From positions 186,001 through 250,000 of the forward strand of contig JASJFT010000011.1 of NCBI GenBank assembly GCA_030770425.1: a DNA stretch of 64,000 nucleotides, written 5' to 3'. The DNA is from Darksidea phi. Its lineage: Eukaryota > Ascomycota > Dothideomycetes > Pleosporales > Lentitheciaceae. Every line of letters starts with the position of its first letter. The stretch's first letter is position 1. Under the pieces are notes generated by a model. The model did no database searches, was not told the DNA's origin, and worked only from the letters and a program-made list of their open reading frames with translations. Shown piece by piece: positions 50,463-61,180 of the stretch. The position numbers and the translations under genes were made by a program.

Positions 50463-51437
50463 TTAAATGCGAATTAAGTGTTCTACCTCTATCCCAGCTG
50501 CGGCCAAAAGGCTGCTGCTGGATTCGTCACAGGCTGCATACATCCACATCTGCCGTACATCCGTCTTGCCAAGTGCTGGAATATCAGGAAAATCCACACT
50601 GACCAACGATTCTATAGTGTGCTGTTGTGAGACTTAGGCTCAGCGTGCGCCACGAAGTGCATGATCGGGGAGTGTACCTTCGGGATCCTAGAGCCTATGA
50701 CCGACCAGTCTACCTTATCAGAGCCAGGTGGGGCAATCCGATTGTTCGAGTTCGATTTCTCCATGTTGGCATTGCACCACTAAACTCCGCATAGGTGTCA
50801 GAGATACCGAAAGCAATGCGTCCAATAAGCGACTCACATCTACTAGTTGTTTCTCCGCGTCATCAGCATCTGGCTCAGCTACTTGGAAACACTTCTCTGG
50901 GTCTGCAAGGATTGCGGTATTGACTTTCGAAACATATATGAGACACTCGAAAGGGGCTGATCCAGGCGTGATATCGGGAAGCCATTGCCCGGTTTCACTG
51001 AAGACGCACCACGCAAACGCAAAATCAAGCGAATCGGTCCAATACACGGCAGGTACTCGCGAGAAGTAGCTTTGTGCTCTGGAGAAATGTATCGAGGGAC
51101 CGCGCCGTGCAAATGACCGCAACAAGGCCGGGCTAATCTCATTAGCACATCCATGGAATAGGTATAATACATTTTGCTCTTCATTCTGTCTCGCACTACC
51201 ACCAAAGTGTTCCTTTCTCTTAAAATAAGGTCCCAGCGTTCTGCTCCCACGGTTCTCGAATGACCAAAGGTTGACTCGGCGCACCGGGATCTGAAGATCA
51301 AGCAAGCTGTGTTTTGGCCCAGAGAGATGTTCCATAGATTCGAGGTCCTTCAACCTCCGAGGTGGAGGCGGACCCGGCAGCCAATAGCGCTCATTTACTG
51401 ATGCTTGAGGTGTACAGGCCCGGACGCCTTTGGACAT
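50463..51437 (-). CDS. candidate ADP-ribosyltransferase-fold (DUF3990-like) protein
   Basis: Three exons on the minus strand (51437-50838, 50779-50678, 50621-50463) give 286 residues with phase-0 introns. The pattern VLYLFHGCANEISPALLRSF, then HFSRAQSYFSRVPAVYWTDS, then DFAFAWCVFS resembles the ART fold, where the first His, the Tyr and surrounding turns line the NAD pocket. Later pieces (FECLIYVSKVN, then VDWCNANM and VDWSVIGSRIPK) fit the W...R...D-I-G ending seen in DUF3990-like proteins. I see no certain third catalytic Glu, so enzyme activity is unproven. No signal peptide. It is head-to-head with the RNA-cyclase-like gene, with 346 bases between the starts. Confidence 0.6.
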
Positions 51438-51783
51438 AGCGATGGTACTCAGTTTGCCGGTAGCATTCTTACTGCTGAAAAGGCGGGGCTAAATACGGCA
51501 TGTATGCTTAGTGCAGCCGCTTCAGTATGACCGTCGTCCATTTCTGTCCGATCTATGCGCCGATTACACCGAACCCCGCATAAAAGGCAACTGATTGGAC
51601 ACGAAGCAGTTGATCAGCATGCATGAAAACGAGTACACCGCCTAAAGCCTGCAAAGTTTTGGACTGTTCTCTTACCGATCGGTGCGAACGATCATCTCGA
51701 CTATTGCATTCTCCGTCGTCGTTGTTCATTGCTGTAGCATCTGCGAAACAACCCGCTCTAATGCAGGGATTTTCTCGAAGACC
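51438..51783. promoter_or_regulatory. divergent promoter region of ART-like and RNA-cyclase-like genes
   Basis: 346 bases between two opposite starts. No motif was recognised beyond AT-rich patches. Confidence 0.4.
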
Positions 51784-53115
51784 ATGTCATCAAACGTCCC
51801 AGTAACTCTGTTAGGAACACAGTATGAAGGTGGCGGTGGTCTCATACGCGATTCGCTTTCCTTCGCCTCCCTACTCAACAAGCAACTCACTATTAATTCT
51901 ATACGTGCCAATCGTCCAGGTGTTGGTGGACTCCGTAGCGAACACGCTGTTGCTATAGGAACAATGGCCTATCTCACCGGGGCATTAGTAGAGGGCAACG
52001 AGACAGCTAGTCGTCAGATATCTTTCAGACCACACGAAGACAAAGCTGCAGAGCAACTAAGAGAAGAAGAGCATATGGACATTACCATCGAAGGATCTGC
52101 AGCCATATTTGCCATCGCATTACTACCATATATCCTGTTCTCCCGCCTCGGTGTAGCAGCCCACGTTCAACCGACAGTACCGGAGACAGGAATCGAGATT
52201 ACGATCCGGGCAGGAACTCTCTGCATCAAAGCACCATCCTTTCACAGCCTTAAACATGTCTTTTTACCTACTTTGAAGACTATAGGCATTAGCGAAACCA
52301 ATGTCAAACTGAGCCCAGTTTATGATCAAGGCTTCCACACCGACTTCGTGAAAATGCCAGGACGCATCAAAATTTGGGTCAAACCATTGTCTTCCCCACT
52401 CAAGCCTTTCATCCTGAAGAACAGGGGAAGGCTTTATCGGATTCGCATAATAGCACATGCGCCCGAGGGAGAAGCTGAGCAGTTCGGCGCCATTGCTAAG
52501 CAAGAGGTTGAAAAAGCACTGAGCGGAAGCGGTACACATCGAAGTCGCAACATTGACATCCTCGTCACGACCTTAACAACCATCCTACCGGAGCAATATC
52601 ACCTTCTATTGGTGGGGGAGACTGTTGGTCCGGAGGCTTTCCTGGGTCACGAACAAGTCTTTCCCCAGAGATTTGGCTTTCCCGAAAAGCTAGAGAATAA
52701 CAAGCAAGAGCTATACATCCATCTCAGCCGCGTATGTATCAAAGGCCTCATCAATGAGCTAAAGAGTGGCAACGCAATTGATGAGAACCTCGAAGATATG
52801 ATGGCCGTGTACCAAAGCCTAGCACAAGGGTTCTCCTCGGTGACAGCGCCAGGAAACGAAAAGCTCGTGCATGGAGATATCGACTTCCAAGTGCCTTTGA
52901 GTAAGCTTCCCATCTATTCAATTGAACCAACCAAAAAAGTTAACAACGTTCTAGAATCACCGAACGGCAAGTACGAGTTTGATGTGAAGACTTTGCACAG
53001 AGAGACCGCGTGGTGGGTAGCACACGAGATGGCTGGAATAGTTTTCACGGAGAAGGACGGCAGATTTGGATGTGAGGGGATTGGGTTGGGCTCCGAGCCA
53101 CATTCAGCTATGTGA
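51784..53115 (+). CDS. RNA 3'-terminal phosphate cyclase homologue (RtcA-like)
   Basis: Single exon of 443 residues from the ATG at 51784 (SSNVPVTLLG). The open frame continues upstream without another ATG. The N-terminal signature YEGGGGLIRDSLSFASLL and SIRANRPGVGGLRSEHAVAI correspond to the EGGGQxxR and IRxxRxxPGL blocks of the family. A middle stretch (GRGRLYRIRIIAHAPEG-like, actually NRGRLYRIRIIAHAPEGEAE) fits the insert domain. RtcA enzymes convert RNA 3'-phosphates to 2',3'-cyclic phosphates using ATP through a covalent His-AMP. The expected C-terminal His-x-x-DQL segment is altered here (VHGDIDFQVPLSK), so activity is uncertain. It could equally be a diverged RCL1-like non-catalytic member. 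Confidence 0.75.
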   Translation: MSSNVPVTLLGTQYEGGGGLIRDSLSFASLLNKQLTINSIRANRPGVGGLRSEHAVAIGTMAYLTGALVEGNETASRQISFRPHEDKAAEQLREEEHMDITIEGSAAIFAIALLPYILFSRLGVAAHVQPTVPETGIEITIRAGTLCIKAPSFHSLKHVFLPTLKTIGISETNVKLSPVYDQGFHTDFVKMPGRIKIWVKPLSSPLKPFILKNRGRLYRIRIIAHAPEGEAEQFGAIAKQEVEKALSGSGTHRSRNIDILVTTLTTILPEQYHLLLVGETVGPEAFLGHEQVFPQRFGFPEKLENNKQELYIHLSRVCIKGLINELKSGNAIDENLEDMMAVYQSLAQGFSSVTAPGNEKLVHGDIDFQVPLSKLPIYSIEPTKKVNNVLESPNGKYEFDVKTLHRETAWWVAHEMAGIVFTEKDGRFGCEGIGLGSEPHSAM

Positions 53116-54070
53116 GGGTCAGCACCCCCGCTGTTAACCGATCTGCACGCCCCACCCAGTAAAACGTACTAATGGACGGAACGGTATGTACGTAGTATGG
53201 AGGTCAGACCACTTGGTTTTGTTTGACCAATTAGGTGTACCGGTAGGGCACCTCTACTCCCTCGCTGCAGAAGCAGCTGACGCGGTCACGGTAGGGCACC
53301 CTGTGGTACTTTTGCTTTTAGTGACGTCTCGTTGGGCTTGCATGGCGAGGCTGAAAGCTGCAGTTTTCGGGGGTTTAGCCATGCCCCGCTTATTTCAGTG
53401 ATTTAGCGATTCCCTCCTGCAACAGCATTCCATTTTCTTACTTGAGATATCGATGCATCCGTGCAGCGCGTTTGGGCGTCGGCTAATAGCAAAGCTATTT
53501 AATAGATACATATATAATTTTCTTTCTGGTCATACATCCAAATACTTTATAACTATGAAGATAGTTCAATAGCCACAGTTCACAGTGCATCTTAAGTCTT
53601 CTCTTCTCATTTAAAGGTTGTGCTATATCGAATTAGTAGTAGCCATCGCGCCGTCAAACTTGCAGAATAACTAAAAAGATGACACAAAAAAGAATGGGCA
53701 AATTTCTTTTTTCTTTTTTATTTAGCTATGAGTTCTCCTCAAGTTGTGTGCACAACCAATTTGCATACTCAAAAGGTATAACGCATAACAAATATATCAG
53801 AAACCCTGAGATAGATCTGAAGATGTTATTACGGATATGAAAGTTCTTTAAGAGTTATTGGTGGCTATGTCCTCGAGAACAGCGGTCAGCAACCATTTCC
53901 CACAGTCTACTAATACCTTGAAATCCGGGACAGGCTCTATTAAATTAATTGAAGTACACAACTGAGTTAGTACCATAGGTGATACTTGGAGTCTCTTGTA
54001 CTACGTCTCCCCTCCTGATTACTTACAGAGGCCTATATCCGGGTTCACCTCAGTTATTGATATTTATGAC
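53116..54070. other. AT-rich intergenic stretch, no gene seen
   Basis: AT-rich between 53450 and 53960, with T-rich runs near 53700. Holds the partner copy of the short repeat (53624-53688). No gene. Confidence 0.5.
53624..53688. repeat. short dispersed repeat, partner at 20456-20520
   Basis: Matches the other copy from ATATCGAATTAGTAGTAGCC to GATGACACAAA with mainly transition differences. It is about 380 bases before the methyltransferase pseudogene. Confidence 0.6.
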
Positions 54071-54816
54071 ATGGCATTGGCCATGTTTGCCACGCCGTCG
54101 CCTCCCGTCTTCCAGTACCACTCAAGACCTTTCCGACCTCTGGTGGTACTATCCTCGATAGCGCATGTGGCACCGGTGCTGTGTCGGAAGAGCTTTTGAA
54201 AAAGGTTCCAACAGCGGAATGCTTCGCAGCAGATGTGGTTCCGCCTATGGTGCAGTCTTTCAAGGCAATCATTGCGGTGAAAACAGAGCTGCAAAAGGAA
54301 GTAAGGGGGTTGAGGCTAGAGGATGGACAGAGCATTACCTTTGCGGACAACATGTTTGATGCGAGCATCACCAACCTTGGCCTCTTCTTCTCCCAGGATC
54401 CTATCGCAGGAGCCAAGCAGATATACCGAACGCTGAAGTCGGATGACACTGCGGTGATTACTCTGTAGAAAACCTTTGGGACCAAGCCGATTCTCTGGGA
54501 GATCCAGAACCTGCTCAAACCCACGAATCCACTACCGGAGCTCCCACTCATGGAACCGTAGTGTGACTCTGCCTTATTGGAGAAGACGCTGAAAGGGGGG
54601 GGTTTCAAGCACGTCGACTTTCCCGTAGTCAAAGAGGGCTTATGAGGGAAGGACAAGGAGGACTTCGAGCTTGTCCTGCTCGAGAACTATAGTGCGCTGA
54701 CATCACGAAACTGGACTGAAGAATAGAGGGCTAAACTGCGTGCTATGTTCTCTCAAGTCACTGATGAGCAGTAGGACAAGTTCTGTTTTACCGACGATGC
54801 GAAAGTAGATGTATGA
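54071..54816 (+). pseudogene. SAM-dependent methyltransferase with five in-frame stop codons, RIP-like
   Basis: One reading frame runs from about 54110 to 54816 with no indel after ILDSACGTGAVSEELLKK, which is methyltransferase motif I (SAM binding). Later motifs include FADNMFDASITNLGLFFS, then AGAKQIYRTLKSDDTAVITL. In-frame stops lie at 54466 (TAG), 54559 (TAG), 54643 (TGA), 54724 (TAG) and 54772 (TAG); the natural end is TGA at 54814. All five could arise from TGG by a G-to-A change, and several sit where a Trp is plausible. The 5' part (from the ATG at 54071) is in another frame, so an intron or shift lies near 54120. This is a dead copy, not a functional enzyme. Confidence 0.72.
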
Positions 54817-55702
54817 TGGAGGCGTGGGTTGCGGTTGCCATCAAATAGGATATACCTAAGGTAGCCAACGATGTTCTGCGAAGAGCTCCATCAATAAATG
54901 ATTTTCGAATATATTATTAGATCGATTATTTTTCAATTGTTGGAACTGAGAAGGTTTATGATAGTTTGTTACCATGCTCATGCAATCTAGCAAGTTCCAA
55001 TTACTCTTATCGACTTTATTCAAGCAGCCTGATACCGTTAACTGGAAGAATGTATTCCTGGCTTGTGCTCCGCTGCTCACCAGACGAGTCCATTTTGTAA
55101 TAGCGACCGCTTGCCGTATTTTCGTATCTCCTTCTATCGCCAATGGTATAACTCTGGACAGCTCATGCGGACCTTACAAAAGAGGATTCTCGCTGTGTAA
55201 ATCTAAAACAAATAACTTTGGACGGCTTATTTCTTGGTAATTGAGGAAGAATAAGCGAGAGAAGGTTCGGCTTATAAGTTTGCAGTTGGCACTGCTAGAG
55301 GGCAGCATTGCGGGACGCTTCCGCTCATGATTGCTATATTACGCCCCATGCCGGCTAAGGGGGCAGAGGGAAGCGTATAAAATATCGGCCCCCGGGGGTT
55401 TCGAACCAGCGGAAGACTCAAGTCGAAAGGATTTAATATATTAAGTTTTTTATACCCCGCGTGGCCGGGCTTAAAAATATTAAGCGAGGTTTTAGCGTGG
55501 TTGGCTGAGCTGGCTTCACCGCTCCGCCTCCCCGCCAAGCGATTTGCAGATGCTCAGCCACGTCAGCCTGGTGTAGCTAGCTGAAAAGACAACACTGCAC
55601 CCTCGGACGATCGTTCTTTCAAAGCTTTCGTGGGCTTCACATTCGAACAAATTCGCCGTTTAAGCAAGAGCCCCCCCCTGGTGTTTTCCCCGGCCGAAAA
55701 GA
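54817..55702. other. intergenic, no gene supported
   Basis: Contains a GGCCCCCGGGGG palindrome near 55386 and AT-rich patches around it. No coding model. Confidence 0.5.
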
Positions 55703-57324
55703 ATGGCGGATCCGATATCTCTCGTAGCCAGTCTTGTTACCCTGCTCTCCACTGGTATCAAACTTTCGAAAATGATTCATCAGACCATAGATTCGATTCA
55801 ACAGCCTCCAAAACACATTAAAGCCATCTCCGCGGATCTAAAAGGGCTCTATCATGTTCTCGGGATATTATACGGCGCCATGTCATCGGATGACACAAGA
55901 GGAGGTGTTTTGCACCCCGCCGTTTCCGACAGCCTTAAGACGACGTTATCCAACACTAACAAAGTCTTCGAGGAGCTTAACACATTGGTGAACAACATTG
56001 TTGAGGCAAACAACAACGGGGATATGGATAAATGGGCCTGCATGAAATACATGTGGAAGGCCGAGGAGGTGGAGCGATGGAGTAGACAACTAGCGGACCA
56101 GAAGCTCACGCTGAACATTGCAATTGCAACCGCAAATCTGTAAGTTACATCTGTATCTTGAACGGTTCTAGGGCTTTAGCTGATACTGCTAGGATCAACA
56201 CGGGAAACATCAGTGCTACCACAGCTCGCGCGGCAGAGGAAATCCGAGAGCTGAAAAACAGCCTGACAGAGCTACTCCTCGACATGGAACATATGAGAAA
56301 CCGTTATACAGAGCAGGATGTCGTAGTTTCCAACTATCGCTCCACAATCAAGCGTCTTGCTAGGGACACGATTTCGCTCTCATCTGTGCCGTCACTTAAA
56401 ACTCCATACTCTCCTGACACGGCTGCCAGCGCTATAGTATCGACGGAGGCATCCACCGTCTTCTACTCGATTAGCACAGCAGCTTCTGTTGTAGAAATGC
56501 TGACGAGTGACGAGAATTCGGCCTTCATTACAGCGCCTTCTCTTCAGAGTTCAAGCACGTACCTCAGTGCATCAGTGAGCATTTCTGTCAACACAAGTGC
56601 TGGGGCTACGGACGGCAACGGACAATTACAGCCCAGCAGAAACTCTCAGAACTATGGAGCCGTGATCAGCGCATCTTCATTAACGAGGCAAGATCGAGTT
56701 GGTGGAATGGACCGCTTACCTGGCCATGACCAACGTTCTGTGGGAACCCTTCAATTATTCGTTAAAGGTCTCTCGCCTCGTACCCAAGCGATCCAGCTGG
56801 AGGCACAAACATCGTACTTTGAACTCTTGCAGTTACTACAGGATCGAGTTGGCATGCCACCGGACAGAATCAGTCTGTACTACAACGGCCGCCGCTTGAC
56901 GGATACGCTCAACCTCCCCAACAATGTCACTCTCCAAGGTTCAGTCAACGCTTATATGGTGGGAACGTATGCTTGCATGGATACCGAAGGGTTTTATGAG
57001 TTAGACAACCCTTACATGCTTAGAGGAGGGAAGCTTCGGAAGAGATCACTCATGTCGGGTGCATTTCCACCCCGGGACCTCCGGGAGTTGAAGTATAGCT
57101 ACGCGCAATTCCGCCGGCCAGGAAGTTTCGCATCGATGGGTACTACCCGATCGTTGGGGTCGTATTACGGGGAGGAAGTGTCAACCCAACAGAGATACGC
57201 AGGGTATCTTAAGTCGCTCTTCCAGAGGAAATTTCAGAAGCGGAGTATCGCTGACGGCACCTCTTCCTTTTCCTTTTCATTGCGGAGCGAGGAACGAGCG
57301 GAGCTTTACAGTCGGGTCCGTTGA
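55703..57324 (+). CDS. HeLo-like N-terminal domain protein with internal ubiquitin-like domain
   Basis: Two exons (55703-56139, 56193-57324) encode 522 residues. The first 120 or so (MADPISLVASLVTLLSTGIK, then PKHIKAISADLKGLYHVLGI) match the fungal HeLo-like N-terminal domain that heads many STAND and cell-death proteins. Residues about 150-200 look coiled (AAEEIRELKNSLTELLLDME). A Ser/Thr-rich linker follows. Residues about 332-402 resemble ubiquitin: LQLFVKGLSPRTQAIQLEAQ, then LLQDRVGMPPDRISLYYNGR, aligning with the MQIFVK...IPPDQQRLIF pattern. The usual C-terminal Gly-Gly is absent and the chain continues 120 residues, so it is not a conjugatable ubiquitin as written. No nucleotide-binding domain is present. 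Membrane-acting or signalling adaptor roles are inference. Confidence 0.72.
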
Positions 57325-59104
57325 AATCGAATATCCTTGTTGGTATCCGAGATAGGTTAGCGGCATTGCCACGTTTGGACGGAAAATTTTAAACGCCCGA
57401 TAGCTAATTATTTCGTACAGCCACAGACTGCGCCGAATCACGAACGCTGCATGCTCTCTAGCCACTTCTCTAGCCACACCCCATCAAATATCAAGTTCAG
57501 TATTAGGCTCAGTATCAGGCTCAGCAACTGGCTGATATCGAGCTCAATGGCTGGCCTATATCGAGCTCAGCAACTGGCCTATATAGAGCTCAGTAGCTGG
57601 CTCAGCAGCTGCCCCCTAAATCCCAACTCCGCCGCAGGCTCGTTGTATTAGGAAAGCTTTAGTGATGTCGCGGAGAGGCTCCAGGAGTGAGGTAACTGGA
57701 CTGAGTAAAGCCGGGTCCTTTAATAATAATGGCTCCAATCGCTCTACGAGGGGTAGGAAGTCGGCGATAGGACGAAATCACGCGAGATTCTTTAAACATA
57801 TATACCATGAATACTAGACTCTAGAAACTACACCAAGGACATTGTTATTAGTTGGACATCCTATGGGCGGGCGTGCGAGGGTTGAGTAAATGAACATAAG
57901 CCGCGCTTGTCGACTGCGTTAGCGAACTTTTTGTACCCATTCTCGCCTGATATCCAGGTCGCGAATCTAAAAGATTTTCACACTGAGCTGTCAGTAGTAC
58001 TACTGCGCGGCAAAATGCATCTTTGGAGAGAGGGGTTGGACTGGAGAAGGGGAAGCAAGCGTGCGAAGTGATGAGAATCTCGAGACTCGAAGCGGTGGAT
58101 CTTATAAGGTCGACTTTCGTTGTATGAGATAATGTAAGATACTTGATAATGGGGGTGAGCCCTAGTTACTTATCCGAATTAAGGCCAAAACCCGCCCCCA
58201 GGTCGTTGAAGTATGCAATCTCGATCGGATCGACTACTTTGCCAAGCATGGCACAGCCTTTTGTCAGGCTGTCACGAAAAATTGTATGTCATCTAGAGAC
58301 GAGTAGTGCAAAAGTGGAAGATAGACAGCCAGCGTACTGGTCGTGACGTGTTGTGCCCATTTTCCCATGCAACCTGCACTTGTTGTCGGTTAAGCTTCTT
58401 CGGTTTGTTGTGACGTAGAAAAAGAGCAGATCCATTGTCTAGAGGCATGAACTTTTAGAAGATAGACTGCGGTATGTAGAATTGGTGGGGAAGAGTGACT
58501 CATGGAAGGTAGGGATAGGGCATAAGGCTGATGGCTGGTCGGGGTGTAGCACTGGTTCCGTTGCTGAAGTCCGTGAATACGGCACAGTAACCAACTCAAA
58601 GCCCTATATCTCTGATGCGCGGACAATAGATTTCTTTAGGCATGGCACCGTGCTGGACCCTAGATATGGTATTTCATGTTAGCTACTGTTGGGTATAAAA
58701 AAAAATCCCCTAAAAAGACTACTAATGGTAGCTAAGCTTTACGACAGATGGAAATCCAGCTTGAAATGACGGAAAGCCTGCCCGTGGTGTAGAGATAGGG
58801 TGACGGAGAGCCGGCATTATCGAAGATTGGTAGAATGGCACTAGAAAGACACACAGCTGCAACAGCCCCTACGGGATCTATCAAAGGGAGCCATCAGATT
58901 CCACTATGAGGAAAATTCTTCAATCTCGAATACGACCTGGAGTTAAGGCCGCCCTGCTATAAAAAAGGCCGGTGTTGAGAGCCAACAGCCTCAAGCACAG
59001 TACTATTTAATTCTAACTACACCGTAAGTTTTTCAAGGCCGCCTACTATCTATAAGCCGCTAAATCTAAGAATATATCTTAAATACCACTCTACAGACTA
59101 GTGT
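57325..59104. other. 1.8 kb intergenic with a minisatellite
   Basis: No gene supported. Short frames between 58140 and 58700 have no motif. The sequence is partly AT-rich and probably repeat-derived. Confidence 0.5.
57528..57610. repeat. 23-base minisatellite
   Basis: Three full units of CTGGCCTATATCGAGCTCAG plus three variable bases (57528-57550, 57551-57573, 57574-57596) and a partial fourth. Imperfect related units precede it from 57493. Confidence 0.75.
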
Positions 59105-59281
59105 ATTTGGTTTGCATTTGCATAGTAGGAATGTCTTTGAAAGGTCCGCATGAAACACAGTAGGAGTTTGTGCATAGTAGGGGTGCTATACCCACCTCTT
59201 ATACCCGATAATAGAGCTGTAGAGCTATACACAGTATTGTCGATCGTGTGCGACGAGGTGATATTTCGAACATCGAATATT
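59105..59281 (-). mobile_element. copy of the dispersed repeat directly before the long copy
   Basis: About 177 bases, from ATTTGGTTTGCATTTGCATAG to TTTCGAACATCGAATATTG, collinear with the first part of the 59298 copy but with more substitutions. It abuts the left flanking repeat of the long copy, so the long copy probably inserted beside it or within its end. Confidence 0.6.
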
Positions 59282-59297
59282 GAGGCCTTAGTATTAT

Positions 59298-60412
59298 TTG
59301 ATTTGGATTTGTATAGTGGGAGTCTCTTCAGAAGGTCCGCACGAAACACAGTAGGAGTTTGTACATAGTAGAGGTGCTATACCTATACCTTATATACGAT
59401 AATAGAGCTGTAGAGCTGTATATAGTACGACGAGGTAATGTTTCGAATATTGAGGCGCTAGACGAGAAATAATATATAATACCGAACCATAGAGCCTAGT
59501 TAGGAGACCAATAGCGGTAGCGAGGAGTTAGCGCACTAATACTACCACCTACCACCTATAGTATAAAAATTACCCGCGATAATACTAGTATCCTACTTAT
59601 ATCTATCTCTTATCCTCAGCTAGCTTCCTTACTATATCTATCTCTTATCCTTAGCTAGCTTCCTTACTATATCCATCTCTTATCTTTAGCCAGCTTCCTT
59701 ATATTAATACCTACTAACTATATATCTTCGCCAACGATCGTTCGCCTAGTCCTTTAGTAGGACCTTTAGTAGGAGGAACTAGAGTAGAATAGGCTATTCG
59801 AGTATAGCGCTCTAAACCTTTTAAATATCGCGGCGGAGTATCCCTAGCGCTATAAGCGGGAGGTACTATCGACAGGGCTCCTCGATTATAATAACTAGTA
59901 GTATAAAACTAACTATACGTTAGACATATTCGAGGGAACGAGCGGTAATAGGATTCTCGTATAGCTATTAGTAGTTACCTATATTATATTCCTGTCCGAG
60001 GCCCTATATAACGAGGATAGGCGTTTCGTCTAGAGGCAGCTATACCGTCTGCGTAGGCTAGAGGAAAAGCTTGTACAGGGAGGATTATTATAGATAGAGG
60101 AATCGGCCTTCTTAGCACGCTATAAAGGGAGCGAATACCTAACGTAGAAGATAGAGCTAGTATCTATAGTAGATACGATACGAACGATGGCGTAGGGGGT
60201 AGAGGGTTCGGCGTTGTCGGCGCGTTTAACTGTCTACATATATTATTAGTAAATTAGGAGCTATCATTGTCGTATAGTTACTGCCTATACTAGTGCGTAA
60301 GATGTCGAAACATTGAAACACAATAAGGTGATTAGAATCACGAAAAACACAGCCAGCCCAGGAGCCAACGTGACGTCACGCCGGGTAGTGGCCCAAGCTC
60401 CTGGGGGAGGGG
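59298..60412 (-). mobile_element. long copy (1.1 kb) of the dispersed repeat family, RIP-eroded
   Basis: Begins TTGATTTGGATTTG and is flanked by 16-base direct repeats GAGGCCTTAGTATTAT (59282-59297) and GAGGCCTCAGTATTAT (60413-60428), differing at one T/C. The interior has very many TA steps and few CA/TG dinucleotides and no open frame, as expected after RIP. The right end (CGTGACGTCACGCCGGGTAG) recurs in the copy at 45911. The fixed left end ends in CAAATC units when read on the minus strand, and lengths vary at the other end, which suggests a non-LTR retroelement. No reverse transcriptase can be read. Confidence 0.6.
59598..59702. repeat. 35-base tandem repeat inside the long element
   Basis: Three units (59598-59632, 59633-59667, 59668-59702) of TATATCTATCTCTTATCCTC plus AGCTAGCTTCCTTAC, with few changes, all C/T transitions or nearly so. 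Confidence 0.75.
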
Positions 60413-60428
60413 GAGGCCTCAGTATTAT

Positions 60429-61180
60429 ATCTCGTCTCTTAAACCATTTAGCCACTTGTATAATCTGAGCTTCCTGTCTTCGAGATACGCTTAATTAAAC
60501 TTATCCTTTTTCTTCTGGGTCTATTAGCCCTCTTCGTAACTTCTGCTCCTATCGACTAGACGGTAAGTAACGTCGGGCACTTTATCGCTGGAGCTCGAGA
60601 TGCCAATGTAGATAGTGACGCTATTTATCTAATAGAAGAGGGAAGGGGCCCCGATGCCGACTTGAACAAGTGAGCCTCGAAGAAAGCTAAAAAGCCTACC
60701 CCAAAAAGATCACCCTAATCAAACCCGCGTCCGAGGAACCTAAGTCTCCAAAACCAAAAAGCCTATCCTATCCTAAAACCTGAAAAGTATGATCTGATAA
60801 TGTCCGGATATCAGCTTCCCTTCATAGCGAATACTTTGTGCTTCTAGACTGAAAATGTCTATAAGTCCGGGATCATGTGCAATTACGAACAGTGCTAATC
60901 TTAAAGTGGAAAAACCGGTAGCTTATCAATGCAAAAGAATGCCACAGGCCTGGATGCTAGCGGGCCTCCGGTATTCTCCCGCGTAAACGGGCCGAATGTC
61001 GATTTGATTCGGCCGGTACCGACTTGGCGGAAAATTCTGCGCGCAGAATCAGCTTAGATTTTGTCTTATCAGATCGTTTAAAACTGACGATGGTTCGTCC
61101 ACGGCGGATCAGATTACTCCCTCTTTATCTGATCTTTTGCTGCTAGTTCAGCTGTTGGGCTGCTTACTAATGCAATAGAC
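60429..61180. other. intergenic, promoter of the MFS transporter gene
   Basis: No gene supported. The left half may be more repeat debris. The right half is the promoter of the transporter. Confidence 0.45.

Noticed and set aside
55380..55520. tRNA-like element on the minus strand (TGGTTCGAAACC resembles a B box)
   Set aside because: The five bases either side of the TTCGAAA loop do not pair, and no A box or acceptor stem is found at the right distance.
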